A stretch of 64,000 nucleotides of DNA from an uncultured Coriobacteriaceae bacterium (GCA_902779675.1 CACZCK010000007.1:33139-97138), one strand, 5' to 3'; shown: positions 34,682 through 46,312, counted from the stretch's first letter. A program made the numbers and translations. Notes: a model not told the origin generated them from the letters alone.

Positions 34682-34805
34682 CTCGATACTGGACTGGGTC
34701 GTACACTCGGCGCAGTTTCTGGCGACTGAAAAAACAAAGCTGCAGGTAGATCAATTGCGCCTCAGCTGATGCTTCGCCGAGTGTACGACACCTGCCAGTA
34801 TCAAG
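34682..34805. mobile_element. MITE-like element 3
   Basis: Inverted ends 34682-34712 and 34775-34805 match at 26 of 31 positions, 124 bases overall. The right end overlaps the last codons and stop of the DsbA remnant. The word GCAGGTGTCG occurs in this arm (minus strand, 34786-34795) and also inside element 2 (26340-26349), hinting at common origin. Confidence 0.5.
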
Positions 34806-35235
34806 TCCGCAAACATGCGTCAGAAGACGCGAAAGGGCTCGAACACGCCGCAAGAAACCGCCCTTTGGGAGCGTCAACAAGGCGTGCCCTGCCAACCTCT
34901 AACAGGGGCTTTGCGAGAGCAAGGCCCTCGCGGTTACTCTCAAGGCCAAACGCCGCTGCCACCTCCACAAGCGAGACGAGGGGATGCGCTACGAGCAGCG
35001 TCGCAAGTGCTTCGGGGCTCGCGATAGCCTCATGGGGCCGTATGGCACCCTCGCTCACCTGGACGATGGCCTGCTCGAGCTGCTGGTAAGTGGGCACGCC
35101 CGAGAGCAGCGTGGCCTTGCCGTCAGAGCTCACCACAAACGCGGGGAGCCCGTAGATGCCCGGCTGCTCCTTGAGAGCAAGGTCTCGATACAGGAGGTCC
35201 TGCGTCTTCGAGCTGCGGTAGGCGTCGAGGATGCG
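34801..35235 (-). pseudogene. DsbA-family oxidoreductase remnant
   Basis: The minus-strand frame reads ILDAYRSSKTQDLLYRDLAL and QPGIYGLPAFVV, the second half of a DsbA/FrnE-like thioredoxin-fold protein including the cis-proline loop. A stop at 35236-35238 and the absence of any CxxC active site show that the N-terminal half is gone. The C-terminal tail runs into the inverted end of a MITE-like element and ends on a stop formed there. It follows an HxlR remnant by ten bases, a common pairing in intact genomes. Confidence 0.7.
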
Positions 35236-35245
35236 CTACGCATCG

Positions 35246-35512
35246 TCACTCGCTCTCCATCTGGGTCTCAGCCCAGCGATAGACTTCCTCGAGCGCGGGG
35301 ATGAGCTTGCGGCCGCGGTCGTCGAGCGTGTACTCCACCGTTGGCGGGATGGTGGGGTACTGCTTGCGGCTCACCAGGCCGTCGGCCTCCAGCTCGCGCA
35401 GGCACTTGGTCAGCATGGTGGGCGTGATGCCCACCACCTTGCGCTCCAACTCCGTGTAGCGCAGCGTAATGGCACCGAATGCGTGGCCAGAGACACGTGC
35501 TGATCGGCGCTT
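35246..35512 (-). pseudogene. N-terminally truncated HxlR-type regulator
   Basis: The frame carries the C-terminal two thirds of an HxlR winged-helix regulator: ITLRYTELERKVVGITPTML, ELEADGLVSRK and the wing VEYTLDDRGRKLIPALEEV. The usual N-terminal Cys-Pro-Val start and first helices are missing and a stop lies at 35513-35515. Translation from a TTG at 35449 could give a 67-residue fragment, but function is doubtful. It reads toward the DsbA remnant. Confidence 0.75.
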
Positions 35513-35533
35513 CTATAATGGAGGTCGACCACC

Positions 35534-36553
35534 ATGACCGGTGCGAGAGGAGCCCTCATGGATGCGAGCGAGCGCGAGACACTGGCCCATCTGCTGCAGA
35601 TGCGCGAGCAGCTCACCTTGCGGCATACCATCCAGAAGAAGCTCATGGACTTTGAGCGCGAGCTCTGTAACAGTAACCGGTTCTTTCCGCGCACTGACAT
35701 CCTGGGCTGGGTCGATGCGATAGCTCCCATGGTGATGCGCACTCTCGAGCCCGGCTCGGTGCTCTATCGCGGGCGCATCATCACCAAGGCGGACGAGGAC
35801 CAGTTTCTCGCGCCCGTGTACCATGCGCTGGGCGTGTTCATCGAGGACGACGAGGGGGACCTCGGCCACACGAGGTTTGCCGAGGCCTATGTCCAGCAGG
35901 AGATCGAGCGGCTGGAGTCTGGCCATGGGGCCTTGGACCACGCCTCCATCGAGGATCGGCTGAGGCCGTTTCGCGTCAAGGGGTGGTGGGGCTACGGCAA
36001 GCGCGAGTCGGACGCGGCGCCTTCCGACGCCACGGGCAACGGGCGCATCAATCCGGCGGGCATCAGCTACCTCTATGCCTCCAACCGACGCGAGACGGCA
36101 GCCCTCGAGGCCCGGCCGCACATATCGCAACTGGTCAGTATCGCCGAGGTCAGGACAACCGACCAGATCGTGCTGTTTGACCTCACGCGCGACGTCTTTG
36201 CCGACGATGAGTCGCCCGACGACCAGACCAAGATGTTCCGCAAGCTCCTCGCACACTACTTCTCGAGGCCAAACTACTCGGGTGACCAGGCGTACCTGGT
36301 GACGCAGTACATCAGCGAGTACGTGAAGGGCCGCATTGGCGAGACGACGGGCCTGCACTTTGACGGCATCTGCTTTAGCAGCTCGCTCGATCGCAAGGGC
36401 ACCAACTACGTGATCTTCGACACGACGGAGCACCCCAAGTACGAGATCGTGTCGTCCTCGCTGGACAAGGTGAAGGACATGCAGGGCACGCTCGAGACCT
36501 ACCTGCCTATGGGCGACGCCACTGTCCGCGCGCTCATGGACGCCACGCTCTAG
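35534..36553 (+). CDS. RES-domain protein (possible NAD-degrading enzyme)
   Basis: A 339-residue protein. After an N-terminal helical region, SVLYRGRI (about residue 77) and GRINPAGISYLYAS with RETAALEARP (about 180-205) match the RES domain, whose conserved Arg and Glu form an NAD-binding pocket in RES-Xre toxin pairs; later IVLFDL and FSSSLD fit its strand and Ser positions. No Xre-type antitoxin gene is adjacent. GGAGGT eight bases before ATG 35534 favours that start; ATG 35558, also with a ribosome site, would shorten it by eight residues. A TATAAT box lies at 35514-35519. Confidence 0.75.
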   Translation: MTGARGALMDASERETLAHLLQMREQLTLRHTIQKKLMDFERELCNSNRFFPRTDILGWVDAIAPMVMRTLEPGSVLYRGRIITKADEDQFLAPVYHALGVFIEDDEGDLGHTRFAEAYVQQEIERLESGHGALDHASIEDRLRPFRVKGWWGYGKRESDAAPSDATGNGRINPAGISYLYASNRRETAALEARPHISQLVSIAEVRTTDQIVLFDLTRDVFADDESPDDQTKMFRKLLAHYFSRPNYSGDQAYLVTQYISEYVKGRIGETTGLHFDGICFSSSLDRKGTNYVIFDTTEHPKYEIVSSSLDKVKDMQGTLETYLPMGDATVRALMDATL

Positions 36554-36638
36554 CGCCCTTTGTGACGCGCGAGCCTACGAGCTGGAAAACGCAGGTAGAA
36601 TGGGTCTGTGACACCTCGTTGGGATGGAGGGATCAGCC

Positions 36639-37436
36639 GTGGAGCTCCTGTGGTATGTCATTGCAGCGCTCGGCGCCGGCATTGGAACCGGGCTCGCGGG
36701 GCTCTCGGCTGCAACCGTGATGGTTCCCATTCTCTACGTGCTCTGCCCGTCGTTTGGCGGAGATGTGGGCGCCTATCAGGCAACGGCCATCGCGCTTGCC
36801 TCTGACACCCTGGGGTCTGCCATCACCACATGGACCTACATTCGATACAAGAACATCGATTTGCGCCGTGGATGGATCATGCTCGTGTGCATCGTAGGCA
36901 TGTGCGTAGTGGGAAGTCTCGCTGCGCACCGAGCGGGAAACGTGGTGCTGGGTGGCTTCTCGCTCTTCCTGACCTTTGCGATTGGCATACGGTTTTTGGT
37001 GAAGCCAGAGTCCACGCGTGCCGACGCGCCGGAGCGGGGGAGCAGGCTCACGCCGCGTGACGTTGCGATCTCGCTCTTCTTTGGGCTGACCATTGGCTTT
37101 GGCACGGGCTTCGTGGGTACGGGCGGCGGCATGATGATGCTGGTGGTGTTCACATTCATGCTGGGGATGGACCATAAGACCGCCGTGGGTACGAGCACCT
37201 TCATCATGACCTTCACCGCGCTCATTGCCAGCGTGAGTCATATGCTCATAGAGCCGAGCATCGTGGCGCAGCGTTGGGACGCCTTGATTGTCTGCATGGT
37301 GGTAGCCACGGCGTCATCGCTCGTCTCGGCTCAGTTTGCCAATCGGGTGAGTGCGCGCACGGTGAGCCTCGTTACCGGGGTCGTGCTGGTGGTGCTGGGC
37401 GGCGCGCTCATTCTCATCAAATACGTGGTGATGTAG
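36639..37436 (+). CDS. TauE/SafE family permease
   Basis: A 265-residue membrane protein with about eight hydrophobic segments in two repeats, typical of TauE/SafE sulfite or organosulfonate exporters: LGAGIGTGLAGLSAATVMVP in the first half and GFGTGFVGTGGGMMMLVVFT in the second. The GTG at 36639 has GGAGGG seven bases upstream; an ATG at 36624 is less well placed. A LysR gene follows 40 bases later in the same direction and may be co-transcribed. Confidence 0.88.
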   Translation: MELLWYVIAALGAGIGTGLAGLSAATVMVPILYVLCPSFGGDVGAYQATAIALASDTLGSAITTWTYIRYKNIDLRRGWIMLVCIVGMCVVGSLAAHRAGNVVLGGFSLFLTFAIGIRFLVKPESTRADAPERGSRLTPRDVAISLFFGLTIGFGTGFVGTGGGMMMLVVFTFMLGMDHKTAVGTSTFIMTFTALIASVSHMLIEPSIVAQRWDALIVCMVVATASSLVSAQFANRVSARTVSLVTGVVLVVLGGALILIKYVVM

Positions 37437-37476
37437 TTCGACCGTCCCAGATGGTCGAAAGCTGGGGAGGAGATGG

Positions 37477-38370
37477 ATGGAACTGCGCACGCTGCGTTAC
37501 TTCTTGGCCGTGGCCTATGAGGGCAACATCTCGCGAGCGGCGGAGTCGCTCTACATTGCCCAACCGTCGCTCTCGCGCCAGATTCAGGGCCTTGAGAAGG
37601 AGCTGGGCTGCCAGCTGTTCATTCGCAAGAGCCATCGCGTCGAGCTCACGCCAGAGGGCCTTGAGCTGCGCAGTCGTGCCACCGAGGTGCTCGAGATGGT
37701 GGGGCGGATCGAGGACGAGTTTGCCCAGCGCGACGCTGCGGCCATCGTGGGAGACGTGCACATCGTGGCAGCCGAGACGGCGGGCATGCGGCTGGTGGCG
37801 CGCGTGATCGCCGATATTCACCAGGCGCATCCGCAGATTGAGTTCCACCTGCATACAGGAGACGACCTTCAGGCGTCCGACATGCTTGACAAGGGCCTTG
37901 CCGACTTTGCCGTCATCTGCCAGCCGGCAAGCCTCGTCAACTACCACACGCGCGAGCTGCCCGACAAGGACGTGTGGGGCGTGCTTATGCGCGCGGACGA
38001 CCCGTTGGCAGAGGGGGAGGGCGTCACGCCTGCGCAGCTGGCCAAGCGCTCGGCCTACTTCAGCTGCCAGCAGGTGAGCCTCTCGCACGAGACCAATCCC
38101 CTGCGCAACTGGCTTGGCCATTACCGCGGGCGTACCAAGCAAGTGGGAACGCTCGATCTGGTGCGCAACGCTGGAGCGATGGTCGCGGCAGGAGACGCGC
38201 TGGCGGTCACGTTCCAAGGCATTGGCGGCTACGACACCGACGAGCTGACTTTCCGGCCCTTCGAGCCGCGGCTCGAGACTGGCTCGGTCTTTGCCTGGAA
38301 GCGTCACCGCACCTTCAGCGAGGCAAGCCGCGTGTTCCTCGACGCCATGCGCGCGCAGCTTGAGGGGTAG
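37477..38370 (+). CDS. LysR family transcriptional regulator
   Basis: A 297-residue LysR regulator. The N-terminal winged helix is clear (LRTLRYFLAVAYEGNISRAA, SLYIAQPSLSRQIQGLEKEL), followed by the two-lobed effector domain. It lies 40 bases after the TauE/SafE gene, and may regulate it. GGGGAGGAG precedes the ATG. The effector is unknown. Its stop is 17 bases from the end of the convergent RpiR gene. Confidence 0.93.
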   Translation: MELRTLRYFLAVAYEGNISRAAESLYIAQPSLSRQIQGLEKELGCQLFIRKSHRVELTPEGLELRSRATEVLEMVGRIEDEFAQRDAAAIVGDVHIVAAETAGMRLVARVIADIHQAHPQIEFHLHTGDDLQASDMLDKGLADFAVICQPASLVNYHTRELPDKDVWGVLMRADDPLAEGEGVTPAQLAKRSAYFSCQQVSLSHETNPLRNWLGHYRGRTKQVGTLDLVRNAGAMVAAGDALAVTFQGIGGYDTDELTFRPFEPRLETGSVFAWKRHRTFSEASRVFLDAMRAQLEG

Positions 38371-38387
38371 ACAACGCAGGGACAGCG

Positions 38388-39248
38388 CTACTCCTCCAGG
38401 TACACGTCGTTTTTCGCAAACGCCTCGCGCAGCTCCATGCTCTCGTTCCAGCTCTGCGCAAAGCAGTCGCCGTACACGCAGTTGAGCGCAAAGCGGATGC
38501 ACGACTGCGAGTAATAGGTGGCCACGCTGCCGCGTGTGGTCTCGCCTTCGGGCAAGAGCAACAGGCACTCCAGCCCGGCGATGCGCCGTGCCGCGGCGGC
38601 ATTAGAAGTGATCAGGATGGTCTTGCAGCCTCTGCTACGCAGCAGCTGCAGCTCATTGGCAAACTTGTCCAAAAGCCCGCCCGAGTACGTGGCAAACACC
38701 GCGACATCCGTTGGCCCAAGGATCTGCGTGGCCACGATCGAGTCTCCGTTGAGGTCGCCGGAGTACGAGACGATGCCAATCTTGAGCAGCAGGTTGGCAA
38801 AACCCGTCAGGGTGACATAGCTGTCTCCCACTCCATAGAGCGCAACCTTCTTGGCGCCGCGTATGAGGCGCGCCGCCGTACGTACGTCGTGGCCGGTGAT
38901 GGTGCCCAGGCAGGCGTCAACCGCCTGCTTGGTGAGGTTGGCCATGGAGTGGATGATCTGCTGGGTGCCGCTTCCCTCAATGAAGGGAAAGTCGGGGTTG
39001 ACGTTGAGCATGCTCGCACGGTCGGCCTCGATGTCGCGTGCCAGCTCGATGCGAAAGTCGCGATAGCCCTCAAGCCCCAGCTTGCGGCACAGGCGCACCA
39101 CCGTGGCGTTAGAAGTGTAGGTGGCACCGCTCAGCTCGCCAATGTTCAGTTGGGCCACATCGTCCAGATGGTCAAGGATGTAGCGCGCCAAATCCTTCTC
39201 GGCATTGGTGAAACCCTCCATGCGCCTGAGCGCGTCAAGTACGGCCAT
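38388..39248 (-). CDS. RpiR/MurR family regulator with SIS domain
   Basis: A 286-residue RpiR-type regulator. The N-terminal helix-turn-helix (ELSGATYTSNATVVRLCRKL, about 50-70) is followed by a SIS sugar-phosphate-binding domain (GAKKVALYGVGDSYVTLTGF, VFATYSGGLLDKF). It is divergent from the EIIC-GH1 genes and probably represses or activates them in response to a sugar phosphate. A 15-base word near 39350 is repeated before the frameshifted GH1 gene. ATG 39248 follows GAGAGGGA. Confidence 0.93.
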   Translation of the reverse strand: MAVLDALRRMEGFTNAEKDLARYILDHLDDVAQLNIGELSGATYTSNATVVRLCRKLGLEGYRDFRIELARDIEADRASMLNVNPDFPFIEGSGTQQIIHSMANLTKQAVDACLGTITGHDVRTAARLIRGAKKVALYGVGDSYVTLTGFANLLLKIGIVSYSGDLNGDSIVATQILGPTDVAVFATYSGGLLDKFANELQLLRSRGCKTILITSNAAAARRIAGLECLLLLPEGETTRGSVATYYSQSCIRFALNCVYGDCFAQSWNESMELREAFAKNDVYLEE

Positions 39249-39318
39249 ACCGTCCCTCTCGCCGCTTCCGTGAACCTCGTTTTCATTATGAAGCCCGTAT
39301 GAGTTCGATGTGATCAAC

Positions 39319-39364
39319 AAATCGCGTAAACGATTTTCCAACCCTTCCAAATCGATTGTTTGCC
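39319..39364. promoter_or_regulatory. Putative RpiR operators before the EIIC gene
   Basis: AAATCG-CGTAAA-CGATTT (39319-39336) is a perfect 6-base dyad, and AATCGATTGTTTGCC (39350-39364) is repeated exactly at 43502-43516. Both lie in the RpiR/EIIC divergent gap. Confidence 0.6.
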
Positions 39365-39450
39365 CAGCTCGACGCCCGTAAGGTGGCATCAGCAAGCAAA
39401 GAGAGTTGCTTGAAGAGCAAACCAGAGCAAGCAAGGAAAGGAAGGAAGAC

Positions 39451-42313
<2,863 letters not shown>

Positions 42314-42362
42314 GTGCTGAAATGGTTTGCGAGATTACCGCACAACCAATCATCACGTGTAA

Positions 42363-42402
42363 GCAGCGCCGGCTCCATGGAAGACCACGGAGCCGGCGCT
42401 GC
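42363..42402. terminator. Bidirectional terminator GH1 / aldo-keto reductase
   Basis: A perfect 14-base stem, GCAGCGCCGGCTCC at 42363-42376 with its complement at 42389-42402, then TTCTGTT, between convergent genes. Confidence 0.7.
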
Positions 42403-42416
42403 TTCTGTTGGTGGCG

Positions 42417-43400
42417 TTACTGCTGACCAAACCTCTCGGGATGCATCTCGTCGAGGCGCGCGTCAATGTCGGCCATCTCCTCGGGCGTGAGGATGATGTC
42501 AGCGGCGGCGAGGTTCTCGCGCATGCGGGCGGGGTTGGTGGTGCCGGGGATGGGTACGAGGTACGGGCGCTTGTTGAGGATCCAGGCAAGGCAGAGCTGC
42601 GTCCAAGTGCACTCGTGCCTCTGGGAGTACTCCTCCAGCAGGGCATAGAGCGGGGCGGCTTCGGCCACGCCCTTCTCTGAGTACTGCGGGATGAAGCGGC
42701 GGAAGTCGTCACCCTCGCGCATGAGGTGCTTGATGTCGGCCGGTGCGGTGAGGAAGCCTTTCATGAGCGGGGTGTAGGTAGTTGCTGCGATGCCCAGCTC
42801 CTCAAGCACGGGGAAGAGCTTCTCGGTGTCGCGGTTGGCCATGTTGAGCTTGTTCTGGATGACCGCGACGGGCGTGACGGCATGCGCGCGGCGCAGGTAG
42901 TCTGGATCGGTGACCTCGGAGATGCCCCAGGCGAGTACCTTGCCCTCCTTGATGAGGTCGCCCACGACGCCCGCCAGCTCCTCGGGACTGACGCGCTCGT
43001 CGCGGCGCGCCTGGTAGAGGATGTCGAGGTGGTCGGTGCGCAACTGGCGTAGGCTGGTCTCCACGGTCTCGCGAATGGCGGTCTCGGAGGAGTCGTAGAC
43101 AAAGGCGTGACCCGCGCCAATCTTGACACCGAACTTAGTGGCAATGGTCACCTGGTCTCGCACCGGCTCGAGTGCCTCGCCCACCACGAGCTCGTTGTTT
43201 GCATCATTGCCCGCGCGGGTGACGCCAGTGTACATTCCTGACGTGTCGAAGTAGGTGTAGCCTGCCTCCACGGCTTTGCGTACGACGCGCACGGCGTCGG
43301 CCTGCTCCATGGCATAGCCGTGGGCATGGGAGAGACCCATGCATCCGTAGCCCACCGCGCTGACCTCAAAACCACTGTTGCCCAAAACCCTTGTTTGCAT
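42417..43400 (-). CDS. Aldo/keto reductase with altered catalytic His
   Basis: A 327-residue aldo/keto reductase of the YakC/AKR13-like branch. Asp52 and Tyr57 (YFDTSGMYTG) and Lys89 (IATKFG) are in place, but the usual DLYYQHRxD reads DILYQARRDE, so the catalytic His position is Ala131. The C-terminal PIPGTTNPARMRENL cofactor loop is normal. Activity may be lowered or shifted toward ketones or ene groups. ATG 43400 follows GGAAAG. The 269-base upstream gap shared with the frameshifted GH1 gene contains operator-like repeats. Confidence 0.9.
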   Translation of the reverse strand: MQTRVLGNSGFEVSAVGYGCMGLSHAHGYAMEQADAVRVVRKAVEAGYTYFDTSGMYTGVTRAGNDANNELVVGEALEPVRDQVTIATKFGVKIGAGHAFVYDSSETAIRETVETSLRQLRTDHLDILYQARRDERVSPEELAGVVGDLIKEGKVLAWGISEVTDPDYLRRAHAVTPVAVIQNKLNMANRDTEKLFPVLEELGIAATTYTPLMKGFLTAPADIKHLMREGDDFRRFIPQYSEKGVAEAAPLYALLEEYSQRHECTWTQLCLAWILNKRPYLVPIPGTTNPARMRENLAAADIILTPEEMADIDARLDEMHPERFGQQ

Positions 43401-43478
43401 TGTTCTTTCCTTCCACGCGCCCTCTTTGATTCCATTGAAGCAGGCGGGAGCGGTCATGACTAATACCTATTGAATATT

Positions 43479-43516
43479 GCAAACGATGCCCCGTATATAT
43501 GAATCGATTGTTTGCC
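43479..43516. promoter_or_regulatory. Putative RpiR-type operator
   Basis: GCAAACGAT (43479-43487) and ATTGTTTGC (43507-43515) form an 8-of-9 dyad. The second arm sits in AATCGATTGTTTGCC (43502-43516), identical to 39350-39364 before the EIIC gene. Confidence 0.6.
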
Positions 43517-43567
43517 GCTTTGGTCGAGTCATCCTCAAAGGGGCTATCGAGACTATGCATCAATTGC

Positions 43568-43586
43568 ATAACACGATAGGTGTTAT
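43568..43586. promoter_or_regulatory. Small palindrome upstream of GH1 pseudogene
   Basis: ATAACAC (43568-43574) and GTGTTAT (43580-43586) form a perfect 7-base dyad with a 5-base spacer, probably an operator. Confidence 0.45.
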
Positions 43587-43669
43587 AGGTAGTGGATTGT
43601 ATGACAGATCGCCCGTAGACTAGCCCCAAGACAAAGCGCCACGAGGCACGCGAGCGAAAGGACACTGCC

Positions 43670-45035
43670 ATGACCACCACCTTCCCGACTAACTTCCTTT
43701 GGGGTTCCTCAACCAACGCCCAGCAGTTCGAGGGTGGCCGCAGCGAGGGTGGCGTGGGCACCTCCATTGCCGACGTGCGCGTGATCCTCGGCTACGAGGA
43801 CGCCGACTTCAGCGGCTTCAAGATCGCAGCCGACCACTACCATCACCTGGAGGAGGACCTCGACCTCTACGCCGATCTGGGCTTCCAGACCTACCGCTTC
43901 TCCATGGCCTGGACGCGCATCTTCCCTCAGGGCGACGAGGCCACGCCCAACGCCGAGGGCTTGGCCTTCTACGACCGCATGGTCGACGGCCTGATTGCGC
44001 GCAATATCGTGCCCATCTGCACTCTACGCCTACGACCTGCCGCAGCACTTGGTGGAGAAGTACGGTGGCTGGGCTAATCGTGCCTCCGTGGAGGACTACA
44101 CCCGCTACGTGGCCACCGTGATCGAGCACTTCAAGGGCCGCATCAAGTACTACGTGCCCTTCAACGAGTACAACTGCATCTGGATCGACCGCGCCTACAT
44201 GACGGGCACCCCGGTGGAGAACAACACCGACATGTTCAAGGTCATCCACCACATGGACCTGTGCTATGCCACCGCGTGCAAACTCGTGCACGAGATCGAC
44301 CCCGAGGCCAAGGTGGGCACCAACATCGCCAACAACATCGCCTACCCCGCGAGCCCGCGCCCCGAGGACGTGGAGGAGACCGAGAAGCACAAGTACTTCA
44401 TGGGCTGGGGCTTCACCGACATCCAGACGCGCGGCTACTACCCCAAGTACTTCCTCAACCGCTTCGAGGGCGTGGACTTCGACGCGATCATCCAGGGCGG
44501 CGACCTGGCCTTCATGAAGGAGCACATCAAGCCCGACTTCATCAGCCTGACCTACTACTTCACCACGGTCATCGCCGAGGGCGAGCGCGAGGGCAACGCC
44601 ATGTCCAACGGCCACGTCAACCCCTACTGCGACCACACCGAGTGGGGCTGGTCCATCGAGCCCTATGGCTTCTACCTCATGCTCATGGAGTACTGGCACC
44701 GCTACCAGCTGCCCATCCTCATCCTGGAGAACGGCCTGGGGCACCGCGACGAGCTGGTGGAGGAAGACGGCGTGCAGCGCGTGCACGACCAGAACCGCAT
44801 CAAGTTCCTGCGCGACCACATCCAGTGGATGGCCAAGGCAGTGGATGACGGCGTGGAGATGGTGGGCTACTGCACCTGGGCCGCGATTGACCTCTACAGC
44901 ACCCGCGAGGGCTTTGGCAAGCGCTACGGCTTCGTGTACATCGACGCGGAGAACGGCTTCAAGCGTATCAAGAAGGATTCGTTTGCCTGGTACACCAAGG
45001 TGATTGCCTCCAACGGGTCTGACCTGGAGGACTAA
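43670..45035 (+). pseudogene. Frameshifted GH1 6-phospho-beta-glycosidase
   Basis: Codons from ATG 43670 encode the GH1 N-terminus (TNFLWGSSTNAQQFEGG, YRFSMAWTRIFP). At about 44021-44027 the frame is lost: IVPICT continues only in another frame as LYAYDLPQHLVEKYGGW, consistent with loss of two bases (ACTCTC to ACTC) or gain of one. The rest is intact to 45035, with PFNEYN acid/base, LILENGLG nucleophile and GFGKRYGFVYID phosphate loop. The glycone His position reads Ala (LYAYDLP). One lesion in otherwise clean sequence means a very recent mutation, phase variation or a sequencing error. Confidence 0.88.
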
Positions 45036-45048
45036 AAGCATCATGATC

Positions 45049-45085
45049 GGCCTTGCGATCGGATCGGTCGCAAGGCCTCTTTTCC
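45049..45085 (+). terminator. Terminator of frameshifted GH1 gene
   Basis: A 12-base stem with one wobble pair, GGCCTTGCGATC at 45049-45060 and GGTCGCAAGGCC at 45066-45077, then TCTTTTCC. Confidence 0.7.
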
Positions 45086-45095
45086 TACTTTGACA

Positions 45096-45128
45096 AACTA
45101 CTCACAATTTAGTTTGTTGTGAGTAGTT
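45096..45128. promoter_or_regulatory. Palindromic operator B1
   Basis: AACTACTCACAA (45096-45107) and its exact complement (45117-45128) with a 9-base spacer; same half-site as 566-598. Confidence 0.7.
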
Positions 45129-45161
45129 ATGTTGTAAAAGTCCAGTTGATGAGCAGCGATT

Positions 45162-45188
45162 TACTCACAATGAAATAGGTTGTGAGTA
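45162..45188. promoter_or_regulatory. Palindromic operator B2
   Basis: TACTCACAA (45162-45170) and its complement (45180-45188) with a 9-base spacer. The centre is 63 bases from that of 45096-45128, the same spacing as the pair at 0.5 kb. Confidence 0.7.
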
Positions 45189-45379
45189 GTTTTCGTGTTG
45201 GCATCGTGGCACCCCACCATCTCTTTGCCACCCATCGTCCGATTCCCAAAGGCATGCGCTGCACGTATGGCATTCAATACGCCATAGGTCTTTGTGCCTG
45301 TGGTTCGCGCCCCATACACTAGAAAGCGGTAAGCCCGATAGTGGGCTACCTGTCTGACTACCTACGAGAATGGAACCAC

Positions 45380-46312
45380 ATGGCTGCGCTCGAAACCCTG
45401 CTTCCCGTCTTCTTCATGCTCGCCCTCGGGTGGCTCTGCCGCACCTTTGACTGGGTGAGCCGCGAGCAGAAGGACGGCGCCAACGCGCTCGTCTTTGACG
45501 TGCTCTTTCCCGTCATGATCTTCAACCTGCTGGCGAGCGCGCAGCTAGATGTGGGCGTTCTGCCCATCGTGGGCTATGTGCTGGTGATGTACCTGCTGGC
45601 AATGTTTGTGGTCGGGCCTCGAACGGTGCGTTTTACCGGTCAGAGCCAAGCGCACTTCTCCAAGTACCTGCTGGTCACGCACGAAGGCGGCAACGTGGCC
45701 CTGCCGCTCTATCTGGCCATCGTCGGCGCCTCGTCCAACACCGTGATCTTTGACCTAGCGGGCACCTTCACCTGCTTCATCGTGATTCCCATCATGGTTG
45801 CGCGCGAGGCGGCACGCGGAGCCAACGCGGCAGACATCGTGCGCACCATCGTGACCAACCCGTTCATCATCGCCGTGGCCCTTGGGCTGGGCTTCAACCT
45901 CACCGGACTTTACGGACTGATCATAGGTTCGCCGTTTGGCTCCGCCTGGACCAAGACCATCTCCATGGTCACGAGTCCTATCATCGGGCTCATCCTCTTC
46001 TGCCTGGGCTATGACCTCACGGTGGACAGGCGTGCGCTGGCACCCATCCTGCGGCTGGGGGTGGTGCGCCTGGCGTGGTCGGTGGCCATCATTCTGGGCT
46101 TCTTCCTGCTGTTCCATGCACGCATGGCCGACCATGAGTTTTTGATGGCGGTGCTCATCTACTTCATGTGCCCGACGGGCTTTGGCATGGCGCCGCTGCT
46201 GACCCCGCTCTACAAAAGCGATCGCGACGCGAGCTTTACCTCCGCCTTCATGTCGCTCTACATCGTGGTGACGCTCGTGGCCTACACGCTGGTCGTGCTG
46301 CTGGTGGCATGA
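45380..46312 (+). CDS. AEC family transporter
   Basis: A 310-residue auxin-efflux-carrier-type membrane protein with about ten hydrophobic segments in two sets. LETLLPVFFMLALGWLCR at the N-terminus, LVTHEGGNVALPLYLAIVG and the C-terminal PTGFGMAPLLTPLYKSD are typical. Members export small organic acids such as malate or other carboxylates. The ATG at 45380 gives a normal N-terminus; an in-frame ATG at 45341 would add 13 polar residues. The adjacent convergent gene is a RhuM-Fic protein with a shared hairpin between. Confidence 0.88.
   Translation: MAALETLLPVFFMLALGWLCRTFDWVSREQKDGANALVFDVLFPVMIFNLLASAQLDVGVLPIVGYVLVMYLLAMFVVGPRTVRFTGQSQAHFSKYLLVTHEGGNVALPLYLAIVGASSNTVIFDLAGTFTCFIVIPIMVAREAARGANAADIVRTIVTNPFIIAVALGLGFNLTGLYGLIIGSPFGSAWTKTISMVTSPIIGLILFCLGYDLTVDRRALAPILRLGVVRLAWSVAIILGFFLLFHARMADHEFLMAVLIYFMCPTGFGMAPLLTPLYKSDRDASFTSAFMSLYIVVTLVAYTLVVLLVA

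Larger units (their letters stand above)
45036..45379. other. Intergenic region with palindrome pair and no gene
   Basis: A 344-base gap between the GH1 pseudogene and the AEC gene. It carries the GH1 terminator (45049-45077) and two palindromes matching those at 0.5 kb. No gene like the one at 1-465 is next to this copy. The 190 bases after the second palindrome hold the AEC promoter and nothing else I recognise. Confidence 0.6.

Noticed and set aside
35246..35449. A functional 67-residue MarR/HxlR-like regulator from TTG 35449
   Set aside because: Homology continues upstream of the TTG without a start codon and the N-terminal helices are missing, so it is more likely a remnant.
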